From Hydrogenophilaceae bacterium (lineage in GTDB: Bacteria > Pseudomonadota > Alphaproteobacteria > Caulobacterales > Aquidulcibacteraceae), in the NCBI GenBank assembly GCA_013389015.1, contig JACAEE010000124.1:1-61656 (forward strand): a DNA stretch of 61,656 nucleotides, in the 5' to 3' direction. The notes beneath the pieces were generated by a model. The model saw only the letters and a list, made by a program, of their open reading frames with translations. It made no database searches and was not told the DNA's origin. Both the position numbers and the translations under genes were made by a program. Of the stretch, positions 1 to 7,300 are shown piece by piece. Numbering within the stretch: position 1 is the stretch's first letter; each line of letters begins with the position of its first letter.

Positions 1-738
1 CGGCGGAGGAGCCGGCGGCGGCGCGCGCTCCAGCAGCTCGTCCGCCATGCGTCGAATCTCGGCGCCGCCCCGCACTGCGGGATCGTCGCTGAGCGCCGTC
101 GCCGCGGGCGCGATCGGCTCGCCGTCGTTGCGGACAGCGATCAACCCGCCAGCCGCCGCCGCGGGCGTGAGCCGAGCATAGGCAAGAGCGTCGCTGCATA
201 GTCGATTTGCTGGAAACACGCGCTGCGTGACCCACCGCTCGCCACTATCGTGGCCTTCCATCGCCCCGACCCGGACGTCGCCTTGTTCAAGCTCCGCGAA
301 GCGCACCATGCGCGCGCCGCGGCTGTTCGCCGCCATTTGATCGATGAAGGTCTGCGCATTGGCCAACGAGAAGACGACGATGAGATCGCCGCCTTGCAGC
401 GCGCCGCGGAAGGCGGCCATCGCAGGCCTCTCAATGGCGATTCCCGCGCTCTCGAGCCGATCCACCCGCAGCCATTCGCGCCACCATTCCTGAGCGCCAG
501 GTCTGGCCGGCCGGCAGCCGGGGAGATCTTCGCTGATCACGCAGAAGTGGCTGCGCCCCTTCTCCCACACCCGCGCCAAAGACGGCGTGTAGACGATCGT
601 GGCGGCGTCCGATGGGGCGTAGCGAAGCTCCGCCGGCAGCATGGATGTTCGCACGAACGTCAGCGCCGACACCACGGCCGCAAGCGCCAGGGAGACGGCG
701 ATGACGATGCGGAATGGGTAGCGCTGAAGATTGGGCAT
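1..738 (-). CDS. Membrane-anchored hypothetical protein, C-terminus beyond window
   Basis: The frame is open from an ATG at 738 to the left edge, so at least 246 residues are present and the stop lies outside. The start overlaps the stop of the upstream TIR gene as TGATG, which implies translational coupling. Residues about 8-29 form one hydrophobic segment after a basic start, suggesting a membrane anchor or uncleaved signal. The rest looks soluble and extracytoplasmic, with Cys residues and a Trp-rich stretch near residues 79-83. The visible part ends in a run of Ala and Pro. I do not recognise the family. Its arrangement suggests it works with the TIR protein. Confidence 0.7.
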   Translation of the reverse strand, partial: MPNLQRYPFRIVIAVSLALAAVVSALTFVRTSMLPAELRYAPSDAATIVYTPSLARVWEKGRSHFCVISEDLPGCRPARPGAQEWWREWLRVDRLESAGIAIERPAMAAFRGALQGGDLIVVFSLANAQTFIDQMAANSRGARMVRFAELEQGDVRVGAMEGHDSGERWVTQRVFPANRLCSDALAYARLTPAAAAGGLIAVRNDGEPIAPAATALSDDPAVRGGAEIRRMADELLERAPPPAPPP

Positions 739-2420
739 CAGGGCGTCGCTTCCTCGGGAAGCGTGTGCGCCGGTTCAGCCGGTCCGGCGGCGCTCTCCCG
801 CTCAGCGTTCCGTAGGGAGGGATTGAGACGAGCCGAGACAAGAAGAAGTTCACGTTCGCGCGCCGCCTCGCAGACGGCCTCGTCGGGCGGGCGGATGCGG
901 GAGAATATCTGCTCGGCGAACGCTTCGAGTGCGGCAGCGGTGTCCGCGTGCGCCGCATCGGGCCGCGCGCCCTTCTGGACAACGGAATCTCGCCCCTCAC
1001 GGCCTTCATACTCGGCAAGAAAAATTCGCGCGGCGCGCCATGCTCTATCGCTGTCGTCCGTCGCCGTCAGACGCCGGAGCAGTTGCGCGGCGAGCATGTT
1101 GGCGGCAAGCTCGATGTCCTGCTGGTCCGCCTGACCGTTCGGCATGCGGATCATGGCGTGCATGGCGCCGCCTTGGACACGATCTTCCGCGTCCCAGCCC
1201 CACACCGGCCAGCGCGGCATCTCGCCTTGAATCCAGCGCCCGACATTGAAGCGGATGATCGCCCTGTCGTCGCCGCACGCCGTCGCCGAGGCGTTGACGC
1301 GCACGACATCGTCATAGACGTCCCAGTTGGCGACGATGGCGTCGATGAGCATGCGCGGCCTGAGCCGTTCTTCGCCGACGACGCGGGAGAGGCGCGCGAA
1401 CTGGCCCTCGGAGAACGAAGCGTCGGCTTGCGGATAGAGGCGCAGTCCGCCTGGCTCCACGGCGCGATCCAACGCCTGGAGCACGCCTTCATAGACGTCG
1501 CGTGCAAGCTCGGTGCAGCCGTTGCATCGCGCCGGCAGAACCACGAGCGCTTGCGTGCGCGAGTCAAGCGTCCGGTAGAGCCAACCCTCGCCATAGATGA
1601 CCGCGCCGAGAATGCCGGCGGCGCCGATCGCGGCGACGACCCAGCCGCGCAGCGACAGGAGGCGTCGGACCGCGATGTAGATCGCAAACACGGCGATCGC
1701 GACAAGCGCGGGAGTGAGCAGAAGCTGCAACATCGAGAGCGCGGTCGCGACGACCACGACCGCGCCTGCAGCAAGATCGCCCCAGCGCACAACCAATTGC
1801 TGTCCGGGCCTCCAGCCCCGAAACTGCAGCAGAAACCCGGCGAGCGCGGCCACGCCGGCCGCAGCCGTCAGCGCGAGGAGCCCGATGCCGTCGAAGGAGC
1901 CTTCGGCAAGCCGCGCCGCCAGCGCGCAGACGCCGAGGATGGACGCCACGATCCACGCGATCGTCGGCGCATTGAGGTGGATGTAGCCTCTGATTGGCTT
2001 CTGGCTGGTATGTGCGGCAAGCTCATCGGGACGCTCGAGAGCGGCCACGATCCGCGCGACGGCGGGGCCTGAGTCGCTTTCCCTGGCTTCAACCCATTGC
2101 AGGCTCGAGATCAGGAATTCGAGCCCCCCGCTCAGCGCCACATCCTCGACCCGCGCGGGAATGATCGGCTTGTTGCGCGACACTGCGCGCTCAATCTCGC
2201 GGCGGACATATTTCGACGAGTTCGACGCGCGCGACAGGACAAGCAGCACGACCGTGCACGTCTCGAGCCCCTCGATGATGGCGCTTGGAAAGTCGCTTCC
2301 TTCCGGAATCGAATAGGGCGCCATCCAAACGTCGTGTCCGGAGGCTGCCAACCCCTCTCGAAACGCATTCGCGCGGTCAACGTCCGACGAGGAGTATGAG
2401 ATGAAAACGCGCTCGCCCAC
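738..2420 (-). CDS. TIR-domain multipass membrane protein
   Basis: The first about 115 residues match the TIR_2 fold: a VFISYSSSD start, a VWMAP motif, and a helix with RREIERAV near residues 73-80, where Glu75 sits where TIR NADases carry their catalytic Glu. About five hydrophobic helices follow (roughly 151-171, 178-200, 216-255 as two, 260-277). Then comes a domain of about 275 residues with a CxxC pair at 299/302 and no family I can name. I chose the GTG at 2420 because GGGGAGGA lies just upstream; a GTG at 2435 is also in frame. The layout suggests a cytosolic TIR with a periplasmic or cytosolic sensor. Signalling or defence is an inference only. Confidence 0.8.
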   Translation of the reverse strand: MGERVFISYSSSDVDRANAFREGLAASGHDVWMAPYSIPEGSDFPSAIIEGLETCTVVLLVLSRASNSSKYVRREIERAVSRNKPIIPARVEDVALSGGLEFLISSLQWVEARESDSGPAVARIVAALERPDELAAHTSQKPIRGYIHLNAPTIAWIVASILGVCALAARLAEGSFDGIGLLALTAAAGVAALAGFLLQFRGWRPGQQLVVRWGDLAAGAVVVVATALSMLQLLLTPALVAIAVFAIYIAVRRLLSLRGWVVAAIGAAGILGAVIYGEGWLYRTLDSRTQALVVLPARCNGCTELARDVYEGVLQALDRAVEPGGLRLYPQADASFSEGQFARLSRVVGEERLRPRMLIDAIVANWDVYDDVVRVNASATACGDDRAIIRFNVGRWIQGEMPRWPVWGWDAEDRVQGGAMHAMIRMPNGQADQQDIELAANMLAAQLLRRLTATDDSDRAWRAARIFLAEYEGREGRDSVVQKGARPDAAHADTAAALEAFAEQIFSRIRPPDEAVCEAARERELLLVSARLNPSLRNAERESAAGPAEPAHTLPEEATP

Positions 2421-2712
2421 GCTTCCTCCCCTCACAGCGCCTAAGGGCGGGCGTGCGGAAGCAAATTCACTGTGGCACGCGCGCCATCAGCTTAACAAGG
2501 GGCGCATGCGCCAGGAGAAACCCGAACGCGGCGCGAGCCTGTAAGGGGCGTTACAGCGTCAGATGCTTCGGGATCAGTTTCGATCTCTTGGCGCACCTGA
2601 TCGACATGAACGCGCAGGCGGCGGAGCGGCGCCCCGTGCGCCTGCGGTTCGTCTGCGTGGACGGCGAGTTCGGCGAACAGATCTCGTCCGCGTCCGCCCT
2701 GCGCGGGCGTCC
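2421..2712. other. Gene-poor spacer
   Basis: This stretch lies between the TIR gene start and the small minus-strand ORF. Open frames exist on both strands, including a plus frame ending at 2716, but none has a convincing ribosome binding site or a recognisable protein. It presumably carries the promoter of the TIR gene. I see nothing else in it. Confidence 0.4.
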
Positions 2713-2814
2713 CTAGGCGACGACCCGCGCGGCCACCTCCAGAAGCGGCGCCATCACCACCGTCAGAAACGCCACGCCCGCCGCCAGGCCGCTCACAAAC
2801 ACGCTCGATGACAT
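2713..2814 (-). CDS. Putative 33-aa single-helix membrane peptide
   Basis: An ATG at 2814 opens a 33-residue frame ending in TAG, with GGAG placed about 7 bases upstream. The peptide is mostly hydrophobic (Val, Ala, Leu, Gly) with one acidic residue and one Arg near the C-terminus, so a single membrane-spanning helix is likely. It is transcribed away from the HxlR regulator, and two palindromes sit between or at the two starts. That position is typical of an HxlR target. Its function is unknown. Its size makes it easy to miss, and chance cannot be excluded. Confidence 0.45.
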   Translation of the reverse strand: MSSSVFVSGLAAGVAFLTVVMAPLLEVAARVVA

Positions 2815-2830
2815 CTTCGCCTCCATGAAA

Positions 2831-2883
2831 GTTGCAAAACGCAACCGCATGACCTATGTAAGTAGCAGGTTGCAACTCGCAAC
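2831..2883. promoter_or_regulatory. Twin GTTGC-N5-GCAAC palindromes, likely HxlR operators
   Basis: Two perfect inverted repeats with the same arms are present: GTTGC-AAAAC-GCAAC at 2831-2845 and GTTGC-AACTC-GCAAC at 2869-2883. Their starts are 38 bp apart. They lie directly before the HxlR-family gene (ATG at 2906) and its small divergent neighbour, so autoregulation is the simplest reading. The base composition here is lower in GC than the surroundings, as expected for a promoter. Confidence 0.7.
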
Positions 2884-2905
2884 CCAGCCCGCTAGGTTTT
2901 TTCAC

Positions 2906-3418
2906 ATGGCCCGGAAGCGTTTCGAGAATTTCTGCTGCTCCACCGCCCAGACGCTCGACCAGATCGGCGATTGGTGGTCGCTGCTCATCGTGCGCGACCT
3001 CTTCGCCGGCGCGCGCAGCTTCACCGCGCTGGCGGACAATCTGGGCGTGGCGCGCAACATCCTCACCGACCGGCTGAAGCGGCTCACCGAACACGGCGTG
3101 ATCGAAAAGGCGCCGGCGCGCAGCGCCGACGAGCGCTTCGCCTACCGGCTGACGGAAAAAGGCCGCGACCTGCTGCCGGTGATGATCGCGCTGATGCAAT
3201 GGGGCGACAAATGGGTGCGCGGGCCGGGCTGCGAGCCGCTCCTCGTAGTCGATGCGCGCGACGGCAAGCCGGTGCGCCCGATGAGCGTGCGCGCCTGGGA
3301 CGACCGGATTCTCGGCCTCGCCGACATCCGCTCGCTGCCGGGGCCGGGCGCGCAACGGGCGGCCGGCGAAGCGGTTTCAAGTCCCTCGCCCGTGACCAAG
3401 GACACAGCGCCCGCGTGA
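2906..3418 (+). CDS. HxlR-family transcriptional regulator
   Basis: This 170-residue protein has the HxlR winged-helix layout: a Cys pair at residues 10-11, an IGDWWSLLIVRDL helix, SFTALADNLGVARNILTDRL as the recognition region, and a basic wing. A longer frame starts at 2825, but that extension would cover both operator palindromes, so I chose the ATG at 2906. Family members often sense thiol-reactive or aldehyde stress through N-terminal Cys, which would fit the Cys pair here. The likely targets are its own promoter and the small divergent ORF at 2713-2814. Confidence 0.88.
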   Translation: MARKRFENFCCSTAQTLDQIGDWWSLLIVRDLFAGARSFTALADNLGVARNILTDRLKRLTEHGVIEKAPARSADERFAYRLTEKGRDLLPVMIALMQWGDKWVRGPGCEPLLVVDARDGKPVRPMSVRAWDDRILGLADIRSLPGPGAQRAAGEAVSSPSPVTKDTAPA

Positions 3419-3453
3419 GCGCTCGGCTTTGATGCGCGGCGAAGGAGGACGTC

Positions 3454-3678
3454 ATGTCTTGGTTCCGCGTGATCTGGAGAAGCTTCAGCCGCCGTCGTCA
3501 CGACGACTTCACCCAAGCGCTGCTGTGGGATCTGGGGTTGGGGCGTTTATGCGAACGCGGCGTACTTCGCTCCCGACCAGCGCGGATGCGCGGTGCGCCT
3601 TGCGTCAAGCGCTTTGATGGACCGCCGGCTTCCAGCCGGCATACCCCGCTTCAGCTTGCGCGCGCCCCACGACGATGA
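3454..3678 (+). CDS. Small basic ORF of doubtful coding status
   Basis: GAAGGAGG lies 5 bases before an ATG, the best Shine-Dalgarno in this neighbourhood. The first 30 or so residues are rich in Trp, Arg and Phe (MSWFRVIWRSFSRRR at the start), and the frame then runs into the inverted repeat at 3619-3715. The C-terminal third is therefore repeat-derived. The ORF could be a genuine short basic peptide whose original stop was lost, or a chance frame. No function can be assigned. Confidence 0.3.
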   Translation: MSWFRVIWRSFSRRRHDDFTQALLWDLGLGRLCERGVLRSRPARMRGAPCVKRFDGPPASSRHTPLQLARAPRR

Positions 3679-3715
3679 GCGAAGATGAAGGCTGGCGGCT
3701 GGAAGCCGGCGGTCC
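3619..3715. repeat. Large inverted repeat, 22-bp arms
   Basis: The arms lie at 3619-3640 and 3694-3715, match at 21 of 22 positions, and enclose a 53-bp loop. The core is GCCGGCTTCCAGCCGGC, itself nearly palindromic. The element sits between the small ORF at 3454 and the 3' end of fliP. It looks like a non-coding dispersed repeat of the REP or miniature-element kind rather than a simple terminator, because there is no T tract. Confidence 0.75.
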
Positions 3716-3754
3716 GAGCATCTGCACTCAGCCGAGACGAACCCGAAGTCGGAA

Positions 3755-4537
3755 CTACCCCCCCGGGGGCCCGGCGGTGAAGCTTTCCACGAGGCTGCCG
3801 GAGATGAGGCGCCAGCCGTCGACGAGCACGAAGAAGATGATCTTGAACGGCAAGGAGATCGTCACCGGCGGCAGCATCATCATGCCCATGCTCATCAGCA
3901 AGGATGAGACGACGAGATCGATGATCAGGAACGGGATGAACAGCATGAAGCCGATCTCGAACGCGCGTCTCAGCTCCGAGATCATGAAGGCGGGGATGAC
4001 GATGCGGATGGGCGTATCTTCCGCGCGCGCGGGCGGCTCTTCCAGGCGCGCCATCTGAATGAAGAGCGCGAGATCGGCCTCGCGCGTGTGCTCCAGCATG
4101 AACGCCTTCACCGGCGCGGCGATCCGCGGGAAGGCCTCGGAAAGCTCCATCTCCTCCTGCATCACCGGGCCGATGCCGGCGCGATAGGCTTCATCCCACG
4201 TCGGCTGCATGACGAAGAAGGTGAGGAACATGGCGAGCGACACGATCACCATGTTCGGCGGCGCCTGCTGCAGGCCGATCGCCGTGCGCAGCAGCGAGAG
4301 CACCACGACGATGCGTACGAAGCTCGTCGTCATGATCAGGATCGCGGGCGCGAGCGAGAGGACGGTGATGAGCCCCGCCATCTGCAGCACGCGCGCAGTG
4401 AGGCCGGCGCCCGTGCCCAGATCGATATTGATCGCGGGCTGCACCGGCGCGGCCGCATGCGCGATCCCGATCGTCACGCCGGCGATGAGCGGCAGCAGGA
4501 GCGACAACAGGAAAGCCTGACGCCAAGGCTTAGGCAT
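3755..4537 (-). CDS. fliP: Flagellar type III export gate protein FliP
   Basis: FliP is a core subunit of the FliPQR export gate at the flagellar base. The 260-residue form has a signal-like N-terminus, the SFVRIVVVLSLLR and FLTFFVMQPTW motifs, the large acidic loop, ISELRRAFEIGF, and the C-terminal helices ending at ISGSLVESF. The frame is open up to an ATG at 4795 that overlaps the fliO stop as ATGA, but residues between 4795 and 4537 are low complexity and derive from GC-rich repeats. I chose the ATG at 4537 because it opens directly onto a signal sequence. Its Shine-Dalgarno is weak, so the longer start remains possible. Confidence 0.9.
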   Translation of the reverse strand: MPKPWRQAFLLSLLLPLIAGVTIGIAHAAAPVQPAINIDLGTGAGLTARVLQMAGLITVLSLAPAILIMTTSFVRIVVVLSLLRTAIGLQQAPPNMVIVSLAMFLTFFVMQPTWDEAYRAGIGPVMQEEMELSEAFPRIAAPVKAFMLEHTREADLALFIQMARLEEPPARAEDTPIRIVIPAFMISELRRAFEIGFMLFIPFLIIDLVVSSLLMSMGMMMLPPVTISLPFKIIFFVLVDGWRLISGSLVESFTAGPPGG

Positions 4538-4559
4538 CAGCGGCGAACGCTTGCTGAAG

Positions 4560-4606
4560 CCCCCGCCCCTCGGGGCGGGGGCAGGGGGAGGGGGCGTGCG
4601 GAATGA
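4560..4606. repeat. GC-rich dispersed repeat, copy 1
   Basis: A CCCCGCCCC / GGGGCGGGG hairpin is followed by a G-rich tail and ends in GAATGA. A second copy with nearly the same sequence lies at 17338-17383. Here it falls between fliO and the likely fliP start, inside the open frame that precedes FliP. Confidence 0.7.
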
Positions 4607-4791
4607 CGCGCCGTCGTTTGCGCCGCATCCTTCACGCCCTCCATCCCTACCCTTCCCCCGTGGGAGAAGGGATTCAGCGTGGCGTTGATTATTGCTCCGC
4701 GCTCCGGAAGTTGATGCTGGCGGAAGGATATCCGCGCGCGCGACAGGGGCGGATTGAACGCCGGTCTGCGGCAGGCTCAGCAGCGCATCGC

Positions 4792-5079
4792 TCATGGCGC
4801 GGCCTCGCCGGCCACGAGCTGTTTCGCCGGCGCGGTGTCGAGCTTGCGATCGCCGCCAGGGCCGACGAGCAGGAGATGTTCGCGATCATCGCAGCGCACG
4901 AGCAGCAGTTTGCGGCGCGGATCGAGCATCAGCGTCTCGACCACGCGCAGGCGCCGCTCCTGGCCCTGGCGCACGCCGCCGATCATGCCGAAGCGACGGG
5001 CGGCCAGGAACGCCAGCCCGATCAGCGCCAGGGTCGCCAAGAGCGCAAACAGCGCCCGGACCCATTCCACCCAGTCCAT
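4792..5079 (-). CDS. fliO: Flagellar biosynthesis protein FliO
   Basis: FliO is a small bitopic membrane protein that helps assemble the FliP ring. The 95-residue product has a short N-terminus, one membrane helix around residues 9-28, and a cytoplasmic part with the typical RLRVVETLMLDPRRKLLLVRCD pattern in which basic and strand-forming residues alternate. I chose the ATG at 5079, which gives a normal FliO length; an upstream extension to 5187 would run through the CtrA box. It precedes fliP, is divergent from flgB, and probably shares the CtrA-controlled promoter region. Confidence 0.85.
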   Translation of the reverse strand: MDWVEWVRALFALLATLALIGLAFLAARRFGMIGGVRQGQERRLRVVETLMLDPRRKLLLVRCDDREHLLLVGPGGDRKLDTAPAKQLVAGEAAP

Positions 5080-5168
5080 GCCCCTGCTCCGTTCTGGAGG
5101 GTCGCGCACGCGAGGGGCGTTGGGTCGTGCGGACTCGGTAAACAAGAAGTTAACGCAGGCCGTCGCGC

Positions 5169-5183
5169 TTAAGGCCCGCTTAA
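5169..5183. promoter_or_regulatory. CtrA box TTAA-N7-TTAA between fliO and flgB
   Basis: The sequence reads TTAA-GGCCCGC-TTAA, an exact match to the CtrA consensus of Caulobacterales. It lies 89 bp from the fliO start and 49 bp from the flgB start, so it could serve both directions. A further TTAA half site lies at 5150-5153. Early flagellar operons in Caulobacter are CtrA-dependent, so this fits. The same spacer recurs in the box at 54298-54312. Confidence 0.82.
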
Positions 5184-5232
5184 GCATGGGGCGGGAAAAA
5201 TCTGCCGGTTCGCAGCTGATTCCGGAGCCTCA

Positions 5233-5631
5233 ATGGATATCGGGCAAGCGCCCTATTTCGAGCTGTTGCGCATCCGCCTCGATCAGTTGTCGCAGCGCCA
5301 GCGGCTGATCGCGGAGAACATCGCCAACGCCTCCACGCCCGGCTATACGCCGCGCGACCTCGATGCGTCGGCGTTCCAGCGCGCGCTCGATGCGCAATCC
5401 GGCGTCGCGCTGGCGCGCACCAATGCGGGACACATGGCCGCCGGCGGCGCGCCGCAAGCCGTGATCGTCACGCGCGCGGATTCCGAAACCACGCTCGACG
5501 GCAATGCCGTCGTGCTCGAAGAACAGACCGTGCGCGCGGCCGAAACGCGCATGCAATACGAGACCGCGCTCGCGCTCTATCAGAAGGGCCTGCAGCTCTT
5601 GCGCATGGCCTCGCGCCCCCCGGGGAGGTGA
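5233..5631 (+). CDS. flgB: Flagellar proximal rod protein FlgB
   Basis: FlgB is one of the first rod subunits assembled on the MS ring. The 132-residue product carries the N-terminal rod motif ENIANASTPGYTPRDLD near residues 24-40 and a C-terminal coiled-coil segment with RMQYETALALYQKGLQLLR, which pairs with the N-terminus in rod proteins. It leads the flgB-flgC-fliE operon, 7 bp ahead of flgC. Transcription probably depends on the CtrA box at 5169-5183. Confidence 0.95.
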   Translation: MDIGQAPYFELLRIRLDQLSQRQRLIAENIANASTPGYTPRDLDASAFQRALDAQSGVALARTNAGHMAAGGAPQAVIVTRADSETTLDGNAVVLEEQTVRAAETRMQYETALALYQKGLQLLRMASRPPGR

Positions 5632-5638
5632 GCTATAG

Positions 5639-6049
5639 ATGAGCGATATCGATTCAGCTATGGCGGCGGCGGCGTCCGGCATGCGGGCGCAGACCATCCG
5701 TATGCGGATCGCCGCGGAGAACGTCGCCAACGCCAATTCCACCGGCGCCGATCCGAACCAGGAGCCGTTCCGGAGACGCATTCCGCTGCTGCAATCGACG
5801 ACGCTCGCCGGCGATGTGACCGGCGTGCGCGTGCTCGGCGCGGTGTCGGATCCGACGGAGTTCCGGCGCGAATACAATCCCTCCCACCCGGCCGCGGACG
5901 CGCAAGGCTACGTGCGGCTGCCGAACGTCGACACGCTCGTCGAGATGATGGACATGCGCGACGCCACGCGCGCCTATGAAGCCAACCTCAACATGATCGA
6001 AGCCGCGCGCGCGATGACGACGCGGGCGCTCGATCTGCTGCGGAGATAG
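5639..6049 (+). CDS. flgC: Flagellar proximal rod protein FlgC
   Basis: The 136-residue protein has the length and layout of FlgC: an N-terminal AAASGMRAQTIRMRIAAENV helix with a VANANSTG motif, a variable middle with the PFRRRIPLL strand, and the C-terminal EMMDMRDATRAYEANLNMI helix typical of the rod/hook family. It lies between flgB and fliE with 2-7 bp gaps, as expected for co-translated rod components. Confidence 0.95.
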   Translation: MSDIDSAMAAAASGMRAQTIRMRIAAENVANANSTGADPNQEPFRRRIPLLQSTTLAGDVTGVRVLGAVSDPTEFRREYNPSHPAADAQGYVRLPNVDTLVEMMDMRDATRAYEANLNMIEAARAMTTRALDLLRR

Positions 6050-6051
6050 AA

Positions 6052-6357
6052 ATGGCCGTCGATCCGCTTTCCGCCTCGCGCGCTTATCTCGACGCCGCGC
6101 GCGCCGCCCAGCGCGCCGCCGGAACCGAAGCCGGCGACAGCGTCGATTTCGGCGCGCTGGTGCAGGACGCCGTGCGCCAGGCGACGCAAACCACCGCCAT
6201 CGCCGAACAACAGGCCGCGCAGGTCGCGGCCGGGCGCGGCGACATCGTCGACGTCGTCACCGCGATCGCCGCGGCCGAGGCGCAGCTCGAAACCGTGATG
6301 GCGGTGCGCGACCAGGTGATCCAGGCCTACCAGGAAATCCTGCGCATGCCGATCTGA
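6052..6357 (+). CDS. fliE: Flagellar hook-basal body protein FliE
   Basis: FliE links the MS ring and export gate to the rod. The 101-residue product shows the conserved FliE C-terminus: helical repeats rich in Ala and Gln, then DVVTAIAAAEAQLETVMAVRD and QAYQEILRMPI. The start is 2 bp after the flgC stop. It ends the operon and converges on the enoyl-CoA hydratase gene. Confidence 0.93.
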   Translation: MAVDPLSASRAYLDAARAAQRAAGTEAGDSVDFGALVQDAVRQATQTTAIAEQQAAQVAAGRGDIVDVVTAIAAAEAQLETVMAVRDQVIQAYQEILRMPI

Positions 6358-6381
6358 TCGGCGGCGGCGCGCGCGCTCCGC

Positions 6382-7182
6382 CTATTCCGCCTTCCAGTTC
6401 GGCTTACGCTTCTGCGCGAAGGCGAGCGGCCCCTCCACGAAGTCCTTGCTGCCGAACAGCGTCCGCATGCCTTCATAGGTATGCTGGTTCTTCATCGCCG
6501 CCTCCACGGAAGGCTCGGTCAGCCCGCGCAGCGCCGCCTCTTTGGTTCCGCGCACGGACAACGGCCCGCATTCGAGAATCTGGGCGGCCCATTCCTTGGC
6601 GCGCGCGAGCGCCTGGCCTGCGGGCGCCACGTCATTCACAAAGCCCAGCCGCATGCCTTCTTCCGCCGAGACGCGCCGGCCGGTGAGCATCATGCCCATC
6701 GCCTGCTTCAGTCCGATTTCGCGCGGCAGTCGGTGCATGCCGCCCGCATACGCGGCCAAGCCCACCCGCGGCTCCGGCAGCGCGAATGTCGCGTTTTCGG
6801 ACGCCACGATGATGTCGCACGCGAGCGCGATCTCGAATCCGCCCCCCATGGCGACGCCGTTAACCGCCGCGATGATCGGCTTCATCAGATCGAACCGGCT
6901 GGTGAGCCCGCCGAAGCCGGATTTGGGCTGGCCGCTCATGTCGCCGCCCATCGCCTGATACTTGAGATCGTTGCCGGCCGAAAACGCCTTGTCGCCGGCG
7001 CCCGTGATGATCGCGACCCAGAGCGCATTGTCGGCGGCGAAACGATCGAACGCCTCGGCGAGCGCGCGGTTCGCCGGCGGGTGCAGCGCGTTCATCACGT
7101 CAGGCCGGTTGATGGTGACGATGAACAACGGCCCTTCGGTCTCGATCTTGCAGAACTCGGATTCGGTTTCAGTCGCCATCAT
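6382..7182 (-). CDS. Enoyl-CoA hydratase/isomerase family protein
   Basis: This 266-residue crotonase-fold protein has the oxyanion-hole segments GNDLKYQ near the N-terminal third and VNGVAMGGGFEIALACDIIVA in the middle, followed by ALPEPRVGL. Proteins of this type hydrate or isomerise acyl-CoA thioesters. The start at 7182 has GGGAGAAA just upstream; the open frame continues further but without similarity. The exact substrate cannot be read from the sequence. The gene stands alone between convergent and divergent neighbours. Confidence 0.88.
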   Translation of the reverse strand: MMATETESEFCKIETEGPLFIVTINRPDVMNALHPPANRALAEAFDRFAADNALWVAIITGAGDKAFSAGNDLKYQAMGGDMSGQPKSGFGGLTSRFDLMKPIIAAVNGVAMGGGFEIALACDIIVASENATFALPEPRVGLAAYAGGMHRLPREIGLKQAMGMMLTGRRVSAEEGMRLGFVNDVAPAGQALARAKEWAAQILECGPLSVRGTKEAALRGLTEPSVEAAMKNQHTYEGMRTLFGSKDFVEGPLAFAQKRKPNWKAE

Positions 7183-7300
7183 GGTTTCTCCCGTGCCCAC
7201 GCCGCCCGCGCCCTTCGCCAATATGGCTAACGGTTCGTTTGCTTCGATTGCGCATAGCAGGAGGGACGCGGCGCGCAACGGCGATTCGAAGGCTGCGCGC

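Noticed and set aside
2492-3355. Long minus-strand frame across the HxlR gene
   Set aside because: It is antisense to a clear HxlR protein and covers both operator palindromes.
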